Shown here in pieces: positions 1-8,389 of a stretch of DNA of 64,000 nt. The stretch's first letter is position 1; each line of letters begins with the position of its first letter. The position numbers and the translations under genes were made by a program. The stretch is from Roseateles_B flavus (GTDB lineage Bacteria > Pseudomonadota > Gammaproteobacteria > Burkholderiales > Burkholderiaceae_C), in the NCBI RefSeq assembly GCF_039872765.1, contig NZ_JBDPZC010000006.1, positions 62,001 through 126,000 on the forward strand. Reading direction: 5' to 3'. A model generated the notes under the pieces. That model saw only the letters and a program-made list of their open reading frames with translations. It had not been told where the DNA came from and did not search any database.

Positions 1-834
1 CAGGCCTTGCTGGCCAGCCTGCTGGTCTCGGCCTGGATGGTCGAGGCACGCGACCCCTACACCGGTGGGCACCTCTGGCGCGTGGCGCGCATGGCCCATG
101 CACTGGCACTGGAATCGGGCAGCACGCCGCGCGAAGCCAGCCGCATCGCGATGGCCGGCTTTCTGCACGACCTGGGCAAGGTGGGGATTCCCGATGCCAT
201 CCTGCGCAAGCCGGGGCGGCTGACCGACGAGGAATTCGCCGTCATCAAGACGCATCCGCGTGTGGGGGCACGCATGCTGTCGGGCCATCCGATGGCGGAA
301 CTGGTCGTCGGTGTGATCCACCATCACCACGAAATGCCCAACGGCCGGGGCTATCCCATGGGACTCGCCGGCGAGGAGATTCCCCGCGACGCCCGGCTGG
401 TAGGCCTTTGCGACGCGTTCGATGCCATGACGAGCACACGGCCGTACCGCGCCGGCATGCCCATCGCCAAGGCCCTGGACATCATCGAGTCCGAGCTGGG
501 GAAGCAGTTCGATCTGGCGCTGGGGACCACGTTCCTGCGCATGGGGCGGGATGGCGCCTTCGATGGCATCGTCGGTCACAGCGATGATGGCATCCCGCTG
601 CAGCACTGCCCGGTCTGCGGCCCGACGCTGGTTCGCACGCGCAGCGCGCGCGCCGGACATCACCTGGGCTGCCCTGCCTGCACGGCGCGCTTCACCTGGA
701 CTGATGCCGAGCAGGGCCTTCAGGCCCTGCCCACGGGCACCTATGCCGAGGCAGAGGAGCTGGAGCCCGCCCTGGACCGCGCGCAGATCGAGGCGCTGGT
801 GCTCGACTGGGCGGATGCGATGGTCGGCAGTTGA
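1..834 (+). CDS. HD-GYP domain phosphodiesterase, 5' end outside the window
   Basis: The reading frame is open from base 1, so the N-terminus lies upstream; the first in-frame start-like codon (TTG at 7) is probably internal. The protein carries the HD-GYP hallmarks: an HD pair in HDLGKVGIP, a run of four histidines followed by NGRGYP, and DAFDAMTSTRPYR. This family hydrolyses cyclic-di-GMP to pGpG/GMP in the cytoplasm. After the domain there is a CPVCG...CPAC pair that looks like a small zinc ribbon, then an acidic tail. A sensory or receiver domain could precede it but cannot be seen. Enzyme family is secure; activity is inferred from the intact motifs. Confidence 0.88.
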   Translation, partial: QALLASLLVSAWMVEARDPYTGGHLWRVARMAHALALESGSTPREASRIAMAGFLHDLGKVGIPDAILRKPGRLTDEEFAVIKTHPRVGARMLSGHPMAELVVGVIHHHHEMPNGRGYPMGLAGEEIPRDARLVGLCDAFDAMTSTRPYRAGMPIAKALDIIESELGKQFDLALGTTFLRMGRDGAFDGIVGHSDDGIPLQHCPVCGPTLVRTRSARAGHHLGCPACTARFTWTDAEQGLQALPTGTYAEAEELEPALDRAQIEALVLDWADAMVGS

Positions 835-1020
835 CGCACAGCCTGACCCTCGATTTCCTTCGCACGCCGGACGCCCCGGCCTGGCAACGCGGCCCCGCCA
901 TCGAGGCCGGGCACCTCTCATGATTCGAATCTGGCAGGGCAACTGCAGCCAGGCACTCAACGCAGTATCAGATAGGGATAGCGGCTGTAGATATCGTGAC
1001 TACGTTCGTAAGATGTAAGC

Positions 1021-1079
1021 GCTCGCGAATTCGAGGCGTCCTTTCAAACCCGCTGCATTCCCTTGTACTGTTCGCGAGC
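1021..1079. repeat. Inverted repeat, 9-bp perfect arms
   Basis: GCTCGCGAA at 1021-1029 is exactly complementary to TTCGCGAGC at 1071-1079, with 41 bases between. The spacing is too long for a simple operator. It could be an RNA stem or a recombination relic. Confidence 0.5.
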
Positions 1080-1143
1080 ACCGTGGCCTGGCTGCATGAC
1101 GGGAATCTTCATTCGATGATTCCTGCCGTACTGTAGAGATTGT

Positions 1144-1190
1144 CAGATATCACGCCGCCGTTATCGCCGAGCAGAACTGGCTGATATCTG
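1144..1190. repeat. Inverted repeat, 9-bp perfect arms
   Basis: CAGATATCA at 1144-1152 is exactly complementary to TGATATCTG at 1182-1190, with 29 bases between. It lies 115-160 bases upstream of the secreted-protein gene, so regulation or an RNA leader structure is possible. Confidence 0.5.
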
Positions 1191-1304
1191 GTCTGGCAGT
1201 TTATATATTTGAACCGCATGTCATGGAGAGCCGCTTTTATCTCCCCTGACGACGGCCACTTATTCAACGGACAGGCAGTTCAAGCCCCTACGTGAAGGAA
1301 TGAC

Positions 1305-2189
1305 ATGACTTCCCTTCTCAGCAGAGTCAAAGTCACAGCCGTGTCTGCGGTGGCCATGCTGCTGCCTGTTTCACAGGCCTATGCGCAACAGTGGCAACAG
1401 ATGCCGGGGGCTGCCAAAGCAATCGCCGCGGCGGGAGACAAAGGCGCCGTGCTTGTCGGGACCGACGGCGCCTTTTACGTCTCGGGCGCAGCCGGTTCCT
1501 GGGATCGGCTCACCCCAACGCCGGGCTGGCCCACACCGAATGCGGTTTCAATCACCTCCTACGATGGATTGAGATGGGGCGTCGTCGATGCTGACGGAAA
1601 GTACTGGTCGGTGGCCCAGAACTTCAGCCCCGTCGGTCCGGCGCTCCCCACTTACAACGCCACCCTATCGCCCTCGTGCGATTTTGGTCCGATCAACGTG
1701 GCGAGCGGGCGGGGTTCCAGCTTTTTTGCCACCAAGAAAGGTGATGCCTCCAATACTGTTTATCAAAGTTTGGGAGGGTGTGGATCATCACCAGGCTGGA
1801 CGTCGTATGGAGCAACAAGCAGTGCAATGTCGGTCCCCGCTGGAGCTGCTGGAGCGGCTCAACGCCCTGTTTTGTGGATCGAAACTCTGCGAGCGGCTTA
1901 TGGCTGCGTTTCTCGAGGGCTTTGCCTGATCGCTGGTGGCGCGGCCGCGCCCAGTGGCGTGCGCCTCCTGGCGGCTGGCAAGAACACCGTTTGGGTCGTC
2001 ACCTCGCAAGGCAATGGCCAGGATCAACTGGCCAAATACACGTTAGGCAGTCCGGCTTGGAATAACGGAACTTGGGAAACAAAGGTATTGCCGTCCGGTG
2101 TCACGAACCTTCTGGGGATTTCCGTGTCAGAGACCGACGCTGTCTGGCTCATTGACAGTCAGAAGCGTATCTGGAAGATGGCGCCGTAG
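1305..2189 (+). CDS. Secreted beta-propeller-like hypothetical protein
   Basis: A 294-residue protein with a clear Sec signal peptide: basic start, hydrophobic stretch, and cleavage after AYA near residue 27. The mature part has no recognisable catalytic motif. It contains recurring short units in which a small residue, a hydrophobic pair and a Trp or Tyr precede a turn (for example AVLVGTDGAFYVSG, LRWGVVDADGKYW, AVWLIDSQKRIWKM), reminiscent of tectonin-like or WD-like propeller blades. Several cysteines suggest disulfides. Base composition is lower in GC than the neighbours, hinting at recent acquisition. Function unknown; a lectin-like or surface-binding role is a guess from the repeat pattern. 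Confidence 0.72.
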   Translation: MTSLLSRVKVTAVSAVAMLLPVSQAYAQQWQQMPGAAKAIAAAGDKGAVLVGTDGAFYVSGAAGSWDRLTPTPGWPTPNAVSITSYDGLRWGVVDADGKYWSVAQNFSPVGPALPTYNATLSPSCDFGPINVASGRGSSFFATKKGDASNTVYQSLGGCGSSPGWTSYGATSSAMSVPAGAAGAAQRPVLWIETLRAAYGCVSRGLCLIAGGAAAPSGVRLLAAGKNTVWVVTSQGNGQDQLAKYTLGSPAWNNGTWETKVLPSGVTNLLGISVSETDAVWLIDSQKRIWKMAP

Positions 2190-2387
2190 CGCACGGCCAC
2201 GGCCAGCAGGGCCGACTCAGCCAGTTCCTCGCCTTCAGATCCCCCTGGCCTTGCCTCGCCTCAACAACAGTCGTGTTCATGACATCGCCCGGGCGCCCAT
2301 CGCCCGCTTCATGCGATGACGAGCGGCCCGCCGGCTGCGCTAGGCCGTGGAAGGCGGCCAGCGCACGTATACTGCGGCCGCACACTG

Positions 2388-2596
2388 AAGGTGCCAGGTG
2401 GTCCGTCCGGACCGGCCTGGTGAAACGGGAAGTTGGTGCGCGGCGCTCCGCCCAGGAGCCCGCAATGCCAACGCTGCCCCCGCAACGGTAAGCAAGGTCA
2501 GGGCTGCGCTTGAATCCACTGGACTCCGGTCCGGGAAGGAGCGGCCTGCCGGAGTTCGATACTCCGGACTTGCAAGCCCGGAGACCGGCCCGCAGT
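2388..2596 (+). promoter_or_regulatory. Cobalamin (AdoCbl) riboswitch
   Basis: The region has the conserved cobalamin aptamer landmarks in order: AGGTGGTC, TGAAACGGGAA, GGTGCG, the B12 box-like CGCTGCCCCCGCAACGGTAA (2471-2490), CACTGG, CCGGGAAGG, and AAGCCCGGAGACCGGCC near the 3' end. A possible -10 element, TATACT, lies at about 2370. It sits about 300 bases before the first gene of the B12 operon, so it should reduce expression of the cobalt-uptake and corrin-synthesis genes when adenosylcobalamin is plentiful. Exact ends are approximate. Confidence 0.93.
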
Positions 2597-2791
2597 GTTT
2601 TGGTGCTGATGCTGCGGTGGGCGGCTCGGGCTGTTTGCGCGCCCGGCTTGCCGCCGGATCGTGCCACACCCCTCCTCCTCCCTCACTCGGCGATTCCTGG
2701 CTTCAATCCTGCACGGGGCGTGCAGGCCGGAGGGTTTGTCATGCTTCGTTCCCCCTGACCCCAGGCGCTGGCTGCTGAGCCAACTGGCCAT

Positions 2792-2815
2792 GTGCTGACC
2801 TTTTCGGGTCAGCGC
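2792..2815 (+). other. RNA hairpin in the leader between riboswitch and first gene
   Basis: GCTGACC (2794-2800) pairs with GGTCAGC (2807-2813) around the loop TTTTCG, and two more pairs extend the stem. There is no U-tract, so it is not a classical terminator. It may form part of the riboswitch expression platform or stabilise the leader. It also argues against a translation start near 2792. Confidence 0.4.
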
Positions 2816-2899
2816 AGGCCTGAATCCGTCTTCATCTCGAACGGGCTGCGGCGCTGCTGCCGTGCGCCCGCGCCTTCACACACCCGATTGGAAGTCCCC

Positions 2900-3541
2900 A
2901 TGCATATCGAACCCGGCCTGCTGGCGCCCGCCAAGCTGCTCTTCGCCAATGGCGCCGCCGCCCTGCTGCTGGCGCACCACGCCCCTGCCCTGCTTCGCCA
3001 GCCGGTCCTGGTGCTGCGCAGCGTGCTTGCAGCACTCTTTTTCACCGCCTGCATGCAGCTCGTCCACCTGAAGGTCGGGCCGTCCGAGCTGCATTTCGTG
3101 GGGGCCATGCCCATCTATCTGCTGTGCGGCCTGGTGCCCACCCTGTTCGGCTTCGGCCTGGGTCTGCTGGTGCAGGGGCTGCTGTTCGAGCCGCTGGACC
3201 TGGTCCATCTGGCGGTCAACGCCCTTTCGCTGATGGTGCCGCTGCTGCTCACCCATCAGTTGCTGGGACGCCGCGACCGGCCCCTGAGCCGCCGCTTCCT
3301 CCTGCAGCTCGATGCCACTTACTACGCGGGGGTCACCCTGATGGTGGGCTTTTGGCTGGCCAACGGGCAGACCAGCACGGCGTTGCAGGATTGGGCGATG
3401 TTTGCCGCGTCCTACGTCACGGTGGCGCTGGCCGAGCCGCTGCTGAGCGGGCTGCTGGTACGCGGCGCACAGGCCCTGGCACGGCGCCGGGATGCCCTGG
3501 TGCGCCTGTGCTGCGATGAACGCATCAGCGCCGGCGCATGA
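2900..3541 (+). CDS. CbiM-like ECF cobalt transporter membrane component
   Basis: Start chosen at the ATG of MHIEPGLL, because CbiM-type proteins begin with an MHI(x)(E/P)G metal-binding N-terminus; the upstream in-frame extension runs through the leader hairpin. The 213-residue product has about six hydrophobic segments and the CbiM-like pattern of small residues and Leu/Val around the central helices. In this family the N-terminal Met-His chelates Co2+ in the membrane. No CbiN, CbiQ or CbiO gene follows, so either those partners are elsewhere or the protein works alone. First gene after the B12 riboswitch, which supports cobalt uptake. Its last bases overlap the next gene by 4 bp. Confidence 0.75.
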   Translation: MHIEPGLLAPAKLLFANGAAALLLAHHAPALLRQPVLVLRSVLAALFFTACMQLVHLKVGPSELHFVGAMPIYLLCGLVPTLFGFGLGLLVQGLLFEPLDLVHLAVNALSLMVPLLLTHQLLGRRDRPLSRRFLLQLDATYYAGVTLMVGFWLANGQTSTALQDWAMFAASYVTVALAEPLLSGLLVRGAQALARRRDALVRLCCDERISAGA

Positions 3542-4353
3542 ACCGCGCGCCACAGCAGATGCCGGGCGCGGTGTTCTTCGTCGGCGCCGGACCAGGCTCG
3601 CCGGACCTGATCACCGTGCGCGGCCGGGATCTCATCGCCCGCGCCGGCGCCATCCTCTATGCCGGGTCCCTGGTCGACGAGGCCGCCACGCGCTGGGCCC
3701 CGGCGGGTTGCGTCCTGCGTGACTCCAAGGACATGACGCTGGAGCAGATGTCGGAGTGGCTGATCGAGCAGTCCCGGCAGCACGCCACCGTCGTGCGCCT
3801 GCAGACGGGCGATCCCGCGCTGTACGGGGCCCTGATCGAACTGGTGCAGCCCCTGGATGCCGCTGGCGTGGCCATCGAGGTGGTGCCAGGGGTGTCCTCG
3901 GCCATGGCGTCGGCGGCCGCGGCTGTGGAAAGCCTGACCCTGCCCGAGGTCACCCAGACGGTGATCTTCACGCGCGTGGAGGGCCGCACGCCCATGCCGG
4001 CGGGCGAGAGCCTGGTGGAGCTGGCCCGCCATCGAAGCACGCTGTGCATCTTTCTTTCCATCACCCTGCTGCACAAGGTCGAAGCCGCGCTGCAGGAGGC
4101 CGGCTGGCCCTCGGACGCGCCCATGCTGGTGGTCCACAAGGCCAGTTGGCCGGGGCATCAGCGGGTCCTGCGCGGCACGGTGGCAACGATCAAGTCCCTG
4201 TGCCGCGAGGCCGGCATCGTCAGCCAGGCCATGGTGATCGCCAGCCCCACCCTGGGCGCGCGTCAGTGGCCAGACCTGGCACGTTCCAAGCTGTACGACC
4301 CCAGCTTCACCCATCGCTACCGGCGCGCCAGCGTGCCCACGGAGTCCGCATGA
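3538..4353 (+). CDS. cobM: Cobalt-precorrin-4 C11-methyltransferase (CobM/CbiF)
   Basis: A 271-residue tetrapyrrole methylase. The N-terminal VFFVGAGPGSPDLITVRG loop, LQTGDPALYG and VVPGVSSAMASAAA are the S-adenosylmethionine-binding and active-site segments of the family. KDMTLEQ together with PEVTQTVIFTRVEGRTPMP identifies the C11-methylating subgroup. It methylates C11 of cobalt-precorrin-4 in the cytoplasm, the step before acetaldehyde loss. It starts with ATGA overlapping the CbiM-like stop and ends with ATGA overlapping cbiX, so it is translationally coupled on both sides. Confidence 0.95.
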   Translation: MNRAPQQMPGAVFFVGAGPGSPDLITVRGRDLIARAGAILYAGSLVDEAATRWAPAGCVLRDSKDMTLEQMSEWLIEQSRQHATVVRLQTGDPALYGALIELVQPLDAAGVAIEVVPGVSSAMASAAAAVESLTLPEVTQTVIFTRVEGRTPMPAGESLVELARHRSTLCIFLSITLLHKVEAALQEAGWPSDAPMLVVHKASWPGHQRVLRGTVATIKSLCREAGIVSQAMVIASPTLGARQWPDLARSKLYDPSFTHRYRRASVPTESA

Positions 4354-5270
4354 ACGACACCACCCTCCTGCTCGTGGGCCATGGCTCGCGCGAGCCCGCC
4401 GGCAATGCCGAGATCCACGCCTTTGTCCGCCAATGGCAGGCCCGGCAGCCGGGCTGGCGCATTGAGGTCTGCTTCATCGAGTTCGCGCCTCCGTCCCTGC
4501 ACGACGGCCTGCTGCAGGCGGCGGCTGGCGCGCGGCGCGTGCTGGTCCTGCCACTGATCCTCAATGCCGCCGGGCACGTGAAGATGGAGATCCCCGAGGC
4601 CATCGAGCACGCGCGGGCCCATGCTCCAGGCGTGGACTTTCTCTACGCCCCCCACCTCACGGCCTGCGACCCCATCCTGAAGATCTTGCAGCGGCGTCTG
4701 AAGCAGGCCATGGCGGCGCTGGACATGCCGGACCCGCGTGGCACCGGCGTGATCCTGTTGGGTCGCGGCTCCTCGGATCGAGCCGCCAATGGCGAGATGG
4801 CCAAGATGGCGCGCTGGCTGCAGGAGTCCGGCGAGCATGAGCTGGTGGAGCTGGCCTTCACCGGCATCACCTGGCCCCGCTTGGAGCGTGTGGTGCAGCG
4901 TCAGGCCCTGATCGGCCTGCGCCAGATCGTGGTGCTGCCCTACTACCTCTACACCGGCACCCTGATGCAGCGCATCCAGCGCCAGGTGGCGCACCTGCGC
5001 GGGCAGTATCCGCAGCTGCGCTTCGAATGCGGCACCCACTTCGGCTTCGAGCCGGAAATTTTCCAGCTGCTGGAGCAGCGGGTGGCGGATCTGCTGGCGG
5101 GCCTGCCCGACAGCCGCCTGTCCTGCGATGGCTGCAAGTACCGCGAGATCGCCCACGAACTGGGCCATGGTCATTCGCACGAGCACACGCACGGCCCGGC
5201 GGCGGCGCAGGCCCCTGTGCATGTGCATGGGCACGCGCATGGACATGAGCCCGCCGCGGAGCCCGCATGA
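4350..5270 (+). CDS. cbiX: Sirohydrochlorin cobaltochelatase CbiX, two-domain form
   Basis: Start placed at 4350 (ATGA junction with cobM); the open frame upstream is a shadow of cobM. The 306-residue protein contains two tandem chelatase-like halves. The first begins LLLVGHGSREPAGN and the second VILLGRGSSDRAANG, each with the metal-binding His/Arg turn. Residues 255-280 hold the CDGCKY motif, possibly a metal or cluster site. The C-terminal 35 residues are histidine-rich (HGHSHEHTHG and VHVHGHAHGHE), as in other CbiX proteins, probably a cobalt store. It inserts Co2+ into sirohydrochlorin, so this operon follows the early-cobalt pathway. Confidence 0.95.
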   Translation: MNDTTLLLVGHGSREPAGNAEIHAFVRQWQARQPGWRIEVCFIEFAPPSLHDGLLQAAAGARRVLVLPLILNAAGHVKMEIPEAIEHARAHAPGVDFLYAPHLTACDPILKILQRRLKQAMAALDMPDPRGTGVILLGRGSSDRAANGEMAKMARWLQESGEHELVELAFTGITWPRLERVVQRQALIGLRQIVVLPYYLYTGTLMQRIQRQVAHLRGQYPQLRFECGTHFGFEPEIFQLLEQRVADLLAGLPDSRLSCDGCKYREIAHELGHGHSHEHTHGPAAAQAPVHVHGHAHGHEPAAEPA

Positions 5271-5953
5271 GCAGCCTCAACACGGTCACCGAGCAGCTGA
5301 CCCGTGCCGGGCAGGCCATCGAGCACGACAGCTTCGCCATCATCGATGCCGAGGTCGGCCCTCACGCCTACGAGCCCGGGCAATGGCCCGTCGTGCGCCG
5401 GATGATCCATGCCAATGCCGACTTCGAGTTCAACGGCCTGACCGAGTTCCACCCGCAGGCGGTCGAGGCTGGGGTCGCCGCCATGCTGCGCGGCGGCACG
5501 CCGGTGGTGGCCGACGTGGAGATGATCTGCTCCGGCCTCTCCGCGCCGCGCCTGGCGCACTTCGGCATGCGCTGCCACCAGTTCATCAGCGATGCCGATG
5601 TGATCCAGGCCGCACGCGAACAAGACAGCACCCGCGCCGTGCAGGCCATGCGCAAGGCCCACCGGCAGGGGCTGCTGGAGGGAGCCATCGTGGGCATCGG
5701 CAATGCGCCCACGGCCCTGCTGGAGCTGCTGCGCCTGATACAGGAGCAAGGTGTGCGGCCGGCCCTGGTGGTAGGCATGCCGGTGGGCTTTGTCTCGGCG
5801 GCCGAGTCCAAGGCCCTGCTGGCTCAGGAGCAGCGCGTGCCGTGGATCGCCATCCGCGGGCGCAAGGGCGGTTCCACCCTCGTTGTGGCGGCGCTGCATG
5901 CCCTGCTGGCCCTGGCGGAGACGCGCCAGCAGGCGCCCCGGAGCCATCCATGA
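5267..5953 (+). CDS. cobH: Cobalt-precorrin-8 methylmutase (CobH/CbiC)
   Basis: A 228-residue protein with the precorrin-8X methylmutase pattern: GQAIEHDSFAIIDAEV at the N-terminus, then RMIHANADFEF with the catalytic His, VVADVEMICSGL, AIVGIGNAPTAL, and VVGMPVGFVSAAESK near the C-terminus. It moves the C11 methyl group to C12 to give cobyrinic acid. The gene overlaps cbiX and cbiD by 4 bp each. Length is normal for the family (about 210-230). Confidence 0.95.
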   Translation: MSSLNTVTEQLTRAGQAIEHDSFAIIDAEVGPHAYEPGQWPVVRRMIHANADFEFNGLTEFHPQAVEAGVAAMLRGGTPVVADVEMICSGLSAPRLAHFGMRCHQFISDADVIQAAREQDSTRAVQAMRKAHRQGLLEGAIVGIGNAPTALLELLRLIQEQGVRPALVVGMPVGFVSAAESKALLAQEQRVPWIAIRGRKGGSTLVVAALHALLALAETRQQAPRSHP

Positions 5954-7083
5954 TGGACAAGACGAGCCAGCGCGGCACGCGCACTGGCTTCACCACCGGG
6001 GCCTGCTCGGCCGCGGCGGCCAGGGCTGCGGTGCTGGGGCTGGTGCGGGGCAGCGTCCCGGCGCGCGTGGAGGCACGCCTGCCCAAGGGCCAGCTGATCT
6101 GCTTCGAGGTGATCGACGGCCGCTGCGACGCCGAGGCCGCCCATGCCGTGGTCGTCAAGGACGCCGGGGACGACCCGGACTGCACGGACAAGGCCCGGCT
6201 CACCGCCGACGTGCGCCTGCTGCGGGACCGTCCGGGTGAAGTGCTGCTGCGTGGCGGTACCGGCGTTGGCACCGTCACCATGGCGGGCCTGGGCCTGGAG
6301 GTCGGCGGGCCGGCCATCAACCCGGTGCCGCGGCGCAACATCGAGGAGAACGTCCGCGAAGCCGGGGCGCCGCTGCTGGACGATGCCGGCTTGGAGGTCA
6401 CCATCTCCGTGCCCCAGGGCGTGGAGATGGCGCGCAAGACGCTCAACGCCCGCCTGGGCATCCTGGGCGGCATTTCCATCCTGGGCACCACGGGCATCGT
6501 CAAGCCCTATTCCACCGCGGCCTACCGCGCCAGCGTGGTCCAGGGGGTGCAGGTGGCCGCCACCGTCGGCAAGTGCAGCGGGCACAGCGTGGTCGTGCTG
6601 ACCACCGGCGGCCGCACCGAGCAGTTCGCCATGCGCGAGTGCGCGGGCCTGCCGCAGGCCTGCTTCGTGCAGATGGGCGACTTCCTGCGCTATGCCCTGG
6701 ACACCGCGGTTGAAGAAGGGCTGCGCGAAGTCGTCATCGGAGGCATGGTGGGCAAGCTCACCAAGATCGCCCAGGGCGAGACCATCACCCACGCCAATCG
6801 CGCCGAGGTGGACACCGGCCTGCTGGCCGAGCTGGCCGCCAGCATCGGCGCGCCGGCCGACGAATGCGCCGCCATCGCGGCCAATATCACCGCGCGCTTT
6901 GCCGCCGAGCGCATGCAGGCCCTGGGTCTGCTCAATGAATTTCACGACGCCCTGGCGCGCAAGGTGATCAGCACCCTGTGCGCCCCGGAGCGCTATGGCA
7001 GCCGCTTCCGGCTGCGCGTGCTGGTCTGCGATTTCGACGGCCAGAAGATTGCCGAGGCCTGTTCGACCCATGCACCTGTCTGA
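5950..7083 (+). CDS. cbiD: Cobalt-precorrin-5B C1-methyltransferase CbiD
   Basis: The start is at 5950 (MMDKTSQRG), coupled by ATGA to cobH; the long upstream frame is a shadow. The protein is 377 residues, typical of CbiD. Diagnostic segments are TRTGFTTGACSAAAARAA, the GGTGVGTVT glycine-rich loop, INPVPRRNIEENV, GILGGISILGTTGIVKP and GGMVGKLTKIAQG. CbiD is unrelated to the other corrin methylases and is specific to the cobalt-early route, where it methylates C1. Its 3' end overlaps cobL by 14 bp. Confidence 0.96.
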   Translation: MMDKTSQRGTRTGFTTGACSAAAARAAVLGLVRGSVPARVEARLPKGQLICFEVIDGRCDAEAAHAVVVKDAGDDPDCTDKARLTADVRLLRDRPGEVLLRGGTGVGTVTMAGLGLEVGGPAINPVPRRNIEENVREAGAPLLDDAGLEVTISVPQGVEMARKTLNARLGILGGISILGTTGIVKPYSTAAYRASVVQGVQVAATVGKCSGHSVVVLTTGGRTEQFAMRECAGLPQACFVQMGDFLRYALDTAVEEGLREVVIGGMVGKLTKIAQGETITHANRAEVDTGLLAELAASIGAPADECAAIAANITARFAAERMQALGLLNEFHDALARKVISTLCAPERYGSRFRLRVLVCDFDGQKIAEACSTHAPV

Positions 7084-8389
7084 CCCCCAACCCTGCCGCG
7101 TCATCGGCGTCCTGGACGACGGCGCCGCCAGCCTCGGAGCGCTGGCGCTGGCCCATCTGCGCCGCGCCCGCGTCGTCATCGGGGCGCCGCGCACCCTGGC
7201 CCTGTTCGCCGACGAGATCGCCCCCGAGGCCCGCTGCCACGCCCTGCAGGGGCCGCTGACCCAGGTGCCCGAATGGATACGCGAGGCCCGCGAGGCCCAG
7301 CTGCCCGTGGTCCTGCTGGCCACCGGCGATCCCTTGTGCCATGGCATCGCAGGCTATCTGGCTGCGCGCCTGTGTCTCTCGGCCATCGAGGTGCTGCCCA
7401 ATGTCTCGACCCTGCAGCTGGCCTGCGCCCGCCTGGGCCTGGCCTGGCAGGACGCGCGCATTCTGTCCATCCATGCCCAGGATGCTGGCGAGTGGCAGCC
7501 CGGCGCTCCGCCCGATCACGGGCTCCATGCCCTGGCCCAGGCCCTGCGCGAGCACGACCGCCTGCTGGTGCTGACGAGCCCCGCCAACACGCCGGACCGT
7601 GTCGCCCGGCTGCTGCTGGCCGAAGGCATGGGCGAGGACTTCCAGCTGTCCGTGGCCGAATGCCTGTGCACGCCGCAGGAGCGCATCCACGCGGACCTGC
7701 AGCCGGGCGAGGCCGCCGACCGCCGCTTCGCCGACCCCAATGTGCTGCTGCTGTGGCGGGTGCGGCCCCGGCCATGGCCCACACTTTTCGGGCTGCCGGA
7801 TGCCCACTACGCCCAGCGTCATCCCGAGAAGGGCCTGATTACCAAGCAGGAGGTGCGCGCGGTCTCCCTGGCGCGCCTGCAGCTGCGGGCCGACAGCCGG
7901 GTCTGGGACATCGGCGCGGGCAGCGGGTCCGTGGGACTCGAAGCCGCACGTCTGTGCCCGCGCGGCCACGTCTGGGCCATCGAGAAGAACGAGCAGGACC
8001 TGGCCATTGCCCGGCTGAACCAGCGTGCGGCCGGCTTGAGCAATCACACCCTGCTGCTGGGCAAGGCACCGGAGCCGCTGGATGCCTGGCCGGATCCGGA
8101 TGCCGTCTTCATCGGTGGCTCAGGCGGTGAGCTGGACGGCCTGATCCGTCTCGTGATGGCCCGGCTGCGCCCTGGCGGCTGGCTGGTGATGAACTTCGTG
8201 ACCCTCGAGAACCTCGCCACCGCCACGCAGACCCTGGCCTCGCTGGGCGTGGACTGGGACGTGCTGCAGCTGCAGGCGGCGCGCAGCAAGCCCATCCTCC
8301 ACATGCACCGCATGGCCGCCGAGAACCCGGTGTGGATCGTCTCCGCCCAGGCCCCCATGGCCAAGGAGGAGCGCCGCCATGACGCCTGA
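7070..8389 (+). CDS. cobL: Precorrin-6Y C5,15-methyltransferase, fused CbiE-CbiT (CobL)
   Basis: Start chosen at 7070 (MHLSDPQP), giving 439 residues, close to other CobL proteins. Residues 1-225 are a CbiE-type tetrapyrrole methylase (VIGVLDDGAASL, LATGDPLCHGIAGYL, VLPNVSTLQLA). Residues 250-430 are a CbiT-type Rossmann methyltransferase (GLPDAHYAQRHPEKGLITK then VWDIGAGSGSVGLEAA). The fusion methylates C5 and C15 and decarboxylates the C12 acetate side chain. It overlaps cbiD by 14 bp and cobI by 11 bp. Confidence 0.95.
   Translation: MHLSDPQPCRVIGVLDDGAASLGALALAHLRRARVVIGAPRTLALFADEIAPEARCHALQGPLTQVPEWIREAREAQLPVVLLATGDPLCHGIAGYLAARLCLSAIEVLPNVSTLQLACARLGLAWQDARILSIHAQDAGEWQPGAPPDHGLHALAQALREHDRLLVLTSPANTPDRVARLLLAEGMGEDFQLSVAECLCTPQERIHADLQPGEAADRRFADPNVLLLWRVRPRPWPTLFGLPDAHYAQRHPEKGLITKQEVRAVSLARLQLRADSRVWDIGAGSGSVGLEAARLCPRGHVWAIEKNEQDLAIARLNQRAAGLSNHTLLLGKAPEPLDAWPDPDAVFIGGSGGELDGLIRLVMARLRPGGWLVMNFVTLENLATATQTLASLGVDWDVLQLQAARSKPILHMHRMAAENPVWIVSAQAPMAKEERRHDA

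Larger units (their letters stand above)
835..1304. other. Gene-free, relatively AT-rich intergenic region
   Basis: No credible ORF: the one overlapping 551-1018 is a frame shadow of the HD-GYP gene. From about 950 to 1260 the base composition is clearly more AT-rich than the rest of the window. The stretch holds two long-armed inverted repeats (listed separately) and must contain the promoter of the secreted protein at 1305. Its ribosome binding site is GAAGGA, a few bases before the ATG. No tRNA or known riboswitch was recognised. Confidence 0.6.

Noticed and set aside
551..1018. 155-codon ORF overlapping the HD-GYP gene and its downstream gap
   Set aside because: Most of it is a different frame of the HD-GYP gene and its composition is Ala/Arg/Pro-rich shadow; the rest runs into AT-rich non-coding DNA.
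2149..2791. Several ORFs on both strands between the secreted protein and the B12 operon
   Set aside because: They overlap the cobalamin riboswitch and its leader and lack protein-like composition.
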